Shown in pieces: positions 6,872 through 12,029 of a stretch of 12,029 bases of DNA (position 1 is its first letter; the number at the start of each line of letters is the position of its first letter). Under the pieces are notes generated by a model. It had not been told where the DNA came from. It ran no database searches and saw nothing but the letters and a program-made list of their open reading frames with translations. A program made the position numbers and the translations under genes. Source of the DNA: NZQO01 sp002693605 (GTDB taxonomy: Bacteria > Bacteroidota > Bacteroidia > Flavobacteriales > Flavobacteriaceae); assembly GCA_963972105.1 (NCBI GenBank), contig CAXAVH010000086.1, forward strand, positions 1 to 12,029, in the 5' to 3' direction.

Positions 6872-8566
6872 TTACAATAAGGTAACGGTAAGGCCATTTT
6901 CGGCTTTTTCTACCTTGGCAAGCTTGTGCTTGGTGAGTGCCTTTATGGCCTTGTCCCACTTTTTATTGCTCAATCCGCTGGCATCCTTAAGTGAATCTAA
7001 CGTACAGTTGCCCTCTTTCTTCAGAAGTTCAAAAACTGCCTTTTCGTCCTCGTTTAGGGTAACGGTAACTTTCTTCTCGGGTTTCATCTGCGGGAAGAAA
7101 AGCACTTCCTGAATCGAGGCATTATTGGTCAGGAACATGATTAGACGGTCCATGCCTATGCCCATACCGCTGGTAGGTGGCATTCCATACTCCAGCGCGC
7201 GCAGGAAATCGTAGTCTATAAACTGCGTGGCCTCATCGTCGCCACGGTCGGCGAGCGTCAACTGCGCCTCAAAACGTTCGCGCTGGTCTATGGGGTCGTT
7301 CAACTCGCTATACGCATTCGCGATTTCCTTGCCGCAGACCATAAGCTCAAATCGTTCGGTAAGTTCGGGATTGTCGCGGTGCTGCTTGCAAAGTGGGCTC
7401 ATTTCCTTCGGGTAATCGGTTATGAAGGTAGGCTGGATGAAATGCGGCTCGCATTTTTCTCCGAAAATTTCATCGATCAGTTTGCCCTTGCCCATGGTGT
7501 TATCTACCTCTACGCCCAGTGAAATTGCGGCTTGGCGTATTTCATCTTCCGATTTTCCCGTGATGTCAAAACCGGTATGCTTCTTAATCGCATCGGCCAT
7601 CGTAACGCGTGGGTAGGGTGCCTTAAAGTCAATGTCATGCTTTCCGAAGGTAGCCTTGGTAGTTCCATTCACCTGCTCGGCACAAAATTCCAGCAATTCC
7701 TCGCAGAAGTCCATCATCCAATTGTAATCCTTATAGGAAACGTAAATTTCCATTGCGGTAAATTCGGGATTGTGGGTACGGTCCATCCCTTCGTTTCGGA
7801 AGTTCTTTGAAAACTCGTACACCCCGTCGAACCCGCCAACAATAAGTCGTTTCAGATACAGCTCGTTGGCAATACGCATATACAGCGGAATATCGAGGCT
7901 GTTATGGTGGGTAACGAAGGGCCGTGCCGCCGCACCGCCGGGAATGGGTTGCAGGACAGGGGTTTCCACTTCAAAATAACCGCGATCGTTAAAGTACGTA
8001 CGCATGGCGTTGTAGAGTTTGGTGCGCTTAATGAAAACGTCCTTCACCTTGCGGTTTACAACGAGGTCTGCGTAGCGCTGTCGGTAGCGCTGTTCAGGGT
8101 CATTAAACTCATCGAAGGTGTTGCCCTCGCTATCGGTCTTGGGTAGCGGCAGGGGGCGAAGGGCTTTCGAGAGTAAGGTGAAGTTATCGACCTTGACGGT
8201 TTTCTCTCCCACCTGGGTGGTGAAAAGTTCCCCTTCAATTCCGATGAAATCGCCAATATCCAAGAGTTTCTTATAGATATCGTTGTATTTAGACTTATCC
8301 TCGCCCGGACAGATTTCATCCCGGTTAAAGTACACCTGTATGCGTCCCTGGCTGTCCTGAAGTTCGGCGAAGGAAGCCTTTCCTTGTATGCGTCTGGACA
8401 TTAGGCGGCCGGCTAGCACTACCTTTTTGCCTTCCTCAAAATTGCCTTTGATTGTTGCGGTGGTGTTGTCTACCGGGAAAAGCGCGGCAGGATAAGGGTC
8501 TACGCCCATTTTCTGCAATTGTTCGCGCTTTTGTCTTCGTACCTGTTCCTGTTCAGAAAGTTGCAT
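6872..8566 (-). CDS. lysS: Lysyl-tRNA synthetase, class II, with C-terminal winged-helix-like extension
   Basis: It charges tRNA-Lys with lysine in the cytoplasm. An N-terminal OB-fold anticodon-binding domain (about 48-133; SRRIQGKASFAELQDSQG) is followed by the class II catalytic core. The core shows ETPVLQPIPGGAAARPF (201-217), motif 2 around FRNEGMDRTHNPEFT (256-270) and motif 3 in GMGIGMDRL (467-475). Bacterial LysRS usually ends soon after FFPQMKPEKK (490-499), at about 500 residues. This protein has some 65 more residues (500-564) that look like a small winged helix (helix ELLKKEGN, helix LDSLKDASGLSNKKWDKAIKALTKHKL, then a beta tail). I recall a similar length, about 565, from other Bacteroidetes, so I treat the tail as lineage-typical and part of the gene rather than a fusion error. 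The start ATG at 8566 gives the usual N-terminus, and a good promoter lies upstream. Confidence 0.97.
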   Translation of the reverse strand: MQLSEQEQVRRQKREQLQKMGVDPYPAALFPVDNTTATIKGNFEEGKKVVLAGRLMSRRIQGKASFAELQDSQGRIQVYFNRDEICPGEDKSKYNDIYKKLLDIGDFIGIEGELFTTQVGEKTVKVDNFTLLSKALRPLPLPKTDSEGNTFDEFNDPEQRYRQRYADLVVNRKVKDVFIKRTKLYNAMRTYFNDRGYFEVETPVLQPIPGGAAARPFVTHHNSLDIPLYMRIANELYLKRLIVGGFDGVYEFSKNFRNEGMDRTHNPEFTAMEIYVSYKDYNWMMDFCEELLEFCAEQVNGTTKATFGKHDIDFKAPYPRVTMADAIKKHTGFDITGKSEDEIRQAAISLGVEVDNTMGKGKLIDEIFGEKCEPHFIQPTFITDYPKEMSPLCKQHRDNPELTERFELMVCGKEIANAYSELNDPIDQRERFEAQLTLADRGDDEATQFIDYDFLRALEYGMPPTSGMGIGMDRLIMFLTNNASIQEVLFFPQMKPEKKVTVTLNEDEKAVFELLKKEGNCTLDSLKDASGLSNKKWDKAIKALTKHKLAKVEKAENGLTVTLL

Positions 8567-8608
8567 ATAGAATTCGTTATGTAAGTATTAGCTATTTTAC
8601 TAAGCCCC

Positions 8609-8639
8609 CAAAGATACTTACAAAGATTAAGCAAACCAA
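8609..8639 (-). promoter_or_regulatory. Bacteroidetes-type promoter for lysS
   Basis: On the minus strand, TTG (8639-8637) and TATCTTTG (8616-8609) are separated by 20 bases, a full match to the consensus. Transcription would start near 8602-8605, about 36-39 bases before the lysS ATG at 8566. A second, weaker ATCTTTG occurs just upstream. Confidence 0.6.
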
Positions 8640-8688
8640 CAGCACCGATAAAACTGAAACGCGCGCATCGAGACTTATTTATTAATTG

Positions 8689-8696
8689 TAATTTTG
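8689..8696 (+). promoter_or_regulatory. Possible -7 box for the Pmp3-lipoprotein-lipB cluster
   Basis: TAATTTTG matches TAnnTTTG exactly and is divergent from the lysS promoter. No TTG lies at the expected -33 distance. The box ends 7 bases before the ATG at 8703, so the transcript would be leaderless or nearly so. Confidence 0.35.
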
Positions 8697-8702
8697 CTTG
8701 AT

Positions 8703-8861
8703 ATGAATATCTGGAGAGTATTATTGGCCATTGTTTTTCCGCCATTGGCCGTTATCGATAAGGGCTGCGGGTCTGTTTTGATTGTCTTGATCTTGACTAT
8801 TCTCGGGTGGATTCCCGGGGTTATCGCAGCGCTCATAATTTTGAACAATCCAAAAAATTAG
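8703..8861 (+). CDS. YqaE/Pmp3 family small membrane protein
   Basis: A 52-residue hydrophobic protein with the Pmp3/YqaE signature. The first membrane helix contains LLAIVFPPLAVIDKGCG. The second contains LILTILGWIPGVIAALIIL, and the protein ends in the short tail NNPKN. The FPPLAV, GCG and LGWIPG elements and the length are typical of the family, which sits in the cytoplasmic membrane. In yeast and plants it is tied to membrane potential and salt or cold stress; the bacterial role is poorly defined. The start is the only ATG that yields the family N-terminus, and a -7-type box lies just upstream. Its stop is 3 bases before the next ATG, so it is very likely cotranscribed with the lipoprotein and lipB. 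Confidence 0.93.
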   Translation: MNIWRVLLAIVFPPLAVIDKGCGSVLIVLILTILGWIPGVIAALIILNNPKN

Positions 8862-8864
8862 GTT

Positions 8865-9599
8865 ATGCTACAGAAATTACTGGTTACCTTTTCCTTGGCG
8901 CTCTGCCTTTGCAGCTGCCAATTTACCGAAACCCTCGTGCTTCAGGAAAATGGCAGCGGAGAACTCTCAATTAAGGTAGATATGAAAGAAATGATGTCCT
9001 TTGGAATGCAATTGGATACCACCACGGTAAAAATGGATACTACGGTAGCCATGAGGCAGTTTCTGGCTGAAAAGCGCGATAGCATTGCCCAGCTTCCCGA
9101 CGAAGAACAGCAGAAATTGCAGGCTATGGAAAATTATACCGTGCACTTGGTAATGGATAGCGATGCGCCCGAGATGTTTTTCACCGTTTCCAATGCCTTT
9201 CGCTCAATTTCGGAGGCCAATGATCTACAAAACTCGTTAGACGTAGCCATGGCGGCACTGCCGCAGGATCCCAATAGCAATGCCCAGGTAAGCGCCGACC
9301 CAGATAGCGATGTTATTGGGGTACGGTATACTTTTTCCGACGGAAATTTTATGCGCGATGCCTATATCAAGGACCAAACGGGCTATCAAAGACAATTGGA
9401 TAGCCTACAGCAGGCCGAAGCGTTTATGACCGGCATGCAATATACGCTCAAATATACTTTCCCCCGGCGTATAAAGAGTACAAATATTACCGATGCTACC
9501 GTATCGTTAGACGGAAAGACGCTTCAGGTTGAACGGTTGTTCGTCGAATATTTTAAGAATCCGGATATCTTAGATGTGGAGGTGCAACTTGAAAAATAA
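8865..9599 (+). CDS. Conserved-looking lipoprotein of unknown function upstream of lipB
   Basis: A 244-residue protein with a lipoprotein signal: MLQKLLVTFSLALCLCSC, lipobox LCSC, lipidated Cys18. The mature part begins QFTETLVLQENGSGELSIKV, a beta-rich stretch. A helical, Met/Gln/Glu-rich middle follows (AMRQFLAEKRDSIAQLPDEE), and then a second beta-rich half ending VEYFKNPDILDVEVQLEK. I do not recognise a named domain or any catalytic motif. There is no long acidic run directly after the Cys, so surface export is not indicated; attachment to the inner face of the outer membrane is the default guess. It starts 3 bases after the Pmp3 stop, and its 3' end overlaps the longest lipB reading frame by 26 bases, so the three genes probably form one transcript. 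Confidence 0.8.
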   Translation: MLQKLLVTFSLALCLCSCQFTETLVLQENGSGELSIKVDMKEMMSFGMQLDTTTVKMDTTVAMRQFLAEKRDSIAQLPDEEQQKLQAMENYTVHLVMDSDAPEMFFTVSNAFRSISEANDLQNSLDVAMAALPQDPNSNAQVSADPDSDVIGVRYTFSDGNFMRDAYIKDQTGYQRQLDSLQQAEAFMTGMQYTLKYTFPRRIKSTNITDATVSLDGKTLQVERLFVEYFKNPDILDVEVQLEK

Positions 9600-10308
9600 T
9601 CTCTTGAACAAGACCATTTACATTGAGGACCTTGGTAGCCGCGATTATAAGCAAACATGGGAATACCAGGAGCGGTTGTTCCAGGAGATTTTGGACGTAA
9701 AAATAGCCAACCGAAGGGAAAATGCAGGTCGCGAGACCCCCAATTACTTTCTCTTTGTGGAACATCCACACGTATATACCCTCGGAAAAAGTGGCGATAT
9801 AGACAACCTGCTAATAACTGAAGAGAAGTTGTCGGCAATCAACGCAACGTTTTACAAAATTAACCGCGGTGGCGACATTACCTATCACGGTCCGGGGCAG
9901 GTGGTTGGGTATCCCATCCTAGATCTCGAGAATTTCTTTACCGATATCCATAAGTACTTGCGATTGCTGGAGGAAGCGGTAATCCTAACCTTGGAGGACT
10001 ACGGACTGAAAGCGCAACGCTCGGAAGGGGAAACCGGGGTCTGGCTAGACGTTGGCACCCCCTTCGCTCGGAAAATTTGCGCTATGGGCGTTCGGGCCAG
10101 TCGGTGGGTCACGATGCACGGGTTCGCACTGAACGTGAATACCGATTTAGGATATTTCGACCATATGATTCCCTGCGGAATTAAAGGAAAAGCGGTAACT
10201 TCATTAAACGTCGAATTGGGCGTCGCGACGGTTTCCACGGAAACGGTCAAGGAAAAATTGAAGCATCATTTTGCTGCGCTCTTCGAGGCCGAATGGAAAG
10301 CAGCTTGA
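9574..10308 (+). CDS. lipB: Octanoyl-[acyl-carrier-protein]:protein N-octanoyltransferase
   Basis: LipB moves octanoate from acyl carrier protein to the lipoyl domains of 2-oxoacid dehydrogenases and the glycine cleavage H protein, the first step of endogenous lipoate synthesis. Family motifs are clear: VEHPHVYTLGKSG (62-74), NRGGDITYHGPGQVVGYPIL (97-116), the lysine K167 in ARKICAMGVR, MHGFALNVNTDL (181-192) and the acyl-thioester cysteine C201 in PCGI. The start is uncertain. The ATG at 9574 gives 244 residues and a 26-base overlap with the lipoprotein gene. An in-frame TTG at 9604 would begin at NKTIYIEDLG, where related proteins seem to begin, and would remove the overlap. lipA is not in the window. 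Its 3' end converges with the beta-propeller gene, 22 bases apart, with no clear terminator between them. Confidence 0.96.
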   Translation: MWRCNLKNNLLNKTIYIEDLGSRDYKQTWEYQERLFQEILDVKIANRRENAGRETPNYFLFVEHPHVYTLGKSGDIDNLLITEEKLSAINATFYKINRGGDITYHGPGQVVGYPILDLENFFTDIHKYLRLLEEAVILTLEDYGLKAQRSEGETGVWLDVGTPFARKICAMGVRASRWVTMHGFALNVNTDLGYFDHMIPCGIKGKAVTSLNVELGVATVSTETVKEKLKHHFAALFEAEWKAA

Positions 10309-10330
10309 GTATTCCCTGTATGGGGTGTTT

Positions 10331-12029
10331 CTAAAAGCTCCAGGAATAAAGTATAATCTCCTTGTTGGGGCCGGCAACTACGAGCTGTGCCCGCTCTCCC
10401 GAACTGCCTTGTCTAAGCGCGGCGATTGACGTTCCGTACACTGGAAAGCCGGGCAATAGGGTGGCTTCCGTAGTAAATACATAGACCTTGTTTTCCTGTG
10501 TTTCGGTAAGGGTGATAAGCTGTTGCTTACCTATCTGCACAATCTTGGGTGGCGTATATACCCCAAAGGGCAATTCTGCCAGGTTGCCGTTAATGCGCAG
10601 CAAATTATCGTCTAAGGTAGCCTTTGTCCTGCCCAGGGTGGTAAACCAATAATTTCCCGACACGTTCAGTGCCTGCGAACTTGTTTTGCCCTCCTGTGTA
10701 ATGGAAACCTTGTTGTTATCGGCTGTAATCACTACAAATGCGTTGCCTTCCTCTGCAATGGGAATTTCCGAAAATTGGAATTTTGATGCCAGCGGCACGC
10801 GTATCCTGCCCGTTCGGTGCAGGAGGTTTAAACTGCCGTTTTTCTCGGCGATTGCGATATAGTCCTTGTTGCCCATCCTAATATGCTGTGGGGGCAGCAC
10901 GATTTCCGATTTTGCCTTTTTGAAAGAAAAGCCCCGTATCATTTTTCCATCGGGCCCGTACATCAATACGTTGTCCCCCTGGGTAACCACAAACCGATAT
11001 TTACGGTTATTATCGTAATCGAAAACCGAGAGGGGCTGCGTAATGGCATCCTTAAATTGCAAGGGGAACGAACCTACCGATGCCCCGGTACGGTCTAGCA
11101 CATAAACCTTGTTCTTCGTGGCAAAGGCAAATTGCTTGTTTCCGTTACGCAATAAATCTACCTCCTCGATGCCGCCCAAAACGGGATTGTCCAGTTGTTT
11201 TTTCCACAGGGTTTTGCCTTCCGAAGAGAGTAGGTATAATTTGTTGGCCATATCCTGCACTACGATATCGTGGCCACCGGTGCGGTGGTTGCTGAAAAAT
11301 TGCGGAGGCATCAATACGCCGTTTTCCAGTTGAAGGGTAAACGATTCGCTTATCCCGCCTGTAAGCGCGGGGCCCGTAGCGCGAGATTCTTGGCATAGAA
11401 AGGTAACATGCGCGAAATTCCGGTCATAGGTAAATTGGTGGGCAGTCAGCGGGTAGTTGGGGAGCGATTCCGTAAGGGAAGGCATTCCGAAGAGCGATTC
11501 CATTTGGCGCGACACACTTTCAGCCACCGAACCTTGCAGCGAAAGTCGCAAGAGGGAGGAGGCCGTGCTTAGCTGGGCGGAAGTTTCGCTGAAAAAGGGC
11601 GCTTGGCTCAAACAGGTACCGCTGGTAGCGCACGAAATGATTTCCTGTGCCACAGTCTCATTTTCGGCCACGATGAAAAAAGAATCCAGTTGGAAAGCCA
11701 CCGAGGCCTGTTTGAAGTTGATTAGCGGCTTTAGGTAGTCGTGGAAAAAATCGGGTGCTGCGAACGAATAAAGCGTTACCTCCCTGAATGTCCCCATTTG
11801 GGTAAGACTTGATGCCAGGGCATCGGCCGTTAGTTGGGGGTCGATGCTCTTCAGGGCTATCGCGGTGCCCGCGGGTAGCGATATTTCGCCAATCTCGCTT
11901 ACCGTTTCAAACAATGTGGGAATAGTTGTTGGCGCCGTGTCACTTCGGAAATTTGAAAGCTGCGAAAGGAAGCTGCTGGCATTGGAATAGGTAAAGGCGG
12001 TGACCTGGGTGGCGGTAACCGGGACCACC
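10331..12029 (-). CDS. Large beta-propeller-like protein, N-terminus beyond the window
   Basis: The frame is open to the right edge. The first visible codon in frame is an internal GTG, so the N-terminus is missing; 565 residues plus the stop are visible. In the visible part, residues 1-235 are Ser/Thr/Leu-rich and mixed alpha/beta, without a motif I recognise. Residues about 250-565 look like a propeller with some seven similar blades: DIVVQDMANKLYLLSSEGKTLW, FAFATKNKVYVLDRTG, FVVTQGDNVLMYGPDGKMI, YIAIAEKNGSLNLLHRTGRI, FVVITADNNKVSITQEGKT, LITLTETQENKVYVFTTE and LVVAGPNKEIILYSW. This resembles PQQ-like or WD40-like repeats built around 'V.VLD..G'. No PQQ-binding or catalytic residue can be assigned. 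It may be an exported or membrane-anchored scaffold, but the signal sequence is out of view. Function is unknown. Confidence 0.8.
   Translation of the reverse strand, partial: VVPVTATQVTAFTYSNASSFLSQLSNFRSDTAPTTIPTLFETVSEIGEISLPAGTAIALKSIDPQLTADALASSLTQMGTFREVTLYSFAAPDFFHDYLKPLINFKQASVAFQLDSFFIVAENETVAQEIISCATSGTCLSQAPFFSETSAQLSTASSLLRLSLQGSVAESVSRQMESLFGMPSLTESLPNYPLTAHQFTYDRNFAHVTFLCQESRATGPALTGGISESFTLQLENGVLMPPQFFSNHRTGGHDIVVQDMANKLYLLSSEGKTLWKKQLDNPVLGGIEEVDLLRNGNKQFAFATKNKVYVLDRTGASVGSFPLQFKDAITQPLSVFDYDNNRKYRFVVTQGDNVLMYGPDGKMIRGFSFKKAKSEIVLPPQHIRMGNKDYIAIAEKNGSLNLLHRTGRIRVPLASKFQFSEIPIAEEGNAFVVITADNNKVSITQEGKTSSQALNVSGNYWFTTLGRTKATLDDNLLRINGNLAELPFGVYTPPKIVQIGKQQLITLTETQENKVYVFTTEATLLPGFPVYGTSIAALRQGSSGERAQLVVAGPNKEIILYSWSF

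Noticed and set aside
10309..10330. Terminator between lipB and the propeller gene
   Set aside because: The only inverted bases (CCC/GGG around 10315-10326) form a 3-4 bp stem without a proper T-run.
1..12029. Mobile elements, CRISPR arrays, toxin-antitoxin pairs, phage-defence genes or tRNAs
   Set aside because: On reading both strands I saw no transposase, no regularly spaced repeats, no cloverleaf pattern and no defence-type domains. The gene content is housekeeping and envelope proteins.

Overview
The window looks like ordinary chromosomal core sequence from a member of the Bacteroidetes, most likely Flavobacteriaceae with mid-range GC. Four observations support this. Putative promoters match the Bacteroidetes consensus (TTG about 19-22 bases before TAnnTTTG). 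Start codons lack Shine-Dalgarno sequences. One lipoprotein carries a CGDDDD export-type signal. The lysyl-tRNA synthetase has a C-terminal extension that I recall as usual in this group. I see no mobile element, CRISPR array, tRNA or rRNA, and no gene-free stretch longer than 300 bases.

Left part (1-1618): a secreted 'VGIGTTAPDASS'-type surface protein on the minus strand, split by a one-base frameshift near its 3' end. It is either a recent pseudogene or a sequencing error.

Plus-strand operon (1789-4867): a PLP enzyme of the ACC deaminase / D-cysteine desulfhydrase family, a lipoprotein glucosaminidase with a LysM domain, and hemL (tetrapyrrole synthesis). The genes are 1 and 9 bases apart. 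The operon ends at a near-perfect bidirectional terminator (4870-4903).

Minus-strand block (4918-8566): lysS, then a surface-type lipoprotein with a fibronectin III domain and two CXXCH heme sites, then a small secreted protein. The last has its own very good promoter, whose -33 element lies inside the end of the lipoprotein gene.

Right part (8703-12029): divergent from lysS is a plus-strand cluster of a 52-residue Pmp3/YqaE membrane protein, an unknown lipoprotein, and lipB (octanoyl transfer for lipoate synthesis). Converging on lipB is the 3' part of a large beta-propeller-like protein that runs off the right edge.

I found no convincing new multi-gene system. The points most worth checking are the frameshift at about 438-445, the diheme/FnIII surface lipoprotein, the Tyr-Thr pair that argues against true ACC deaminase activity, and the apparently near-leaderless Pmp3 transcript.
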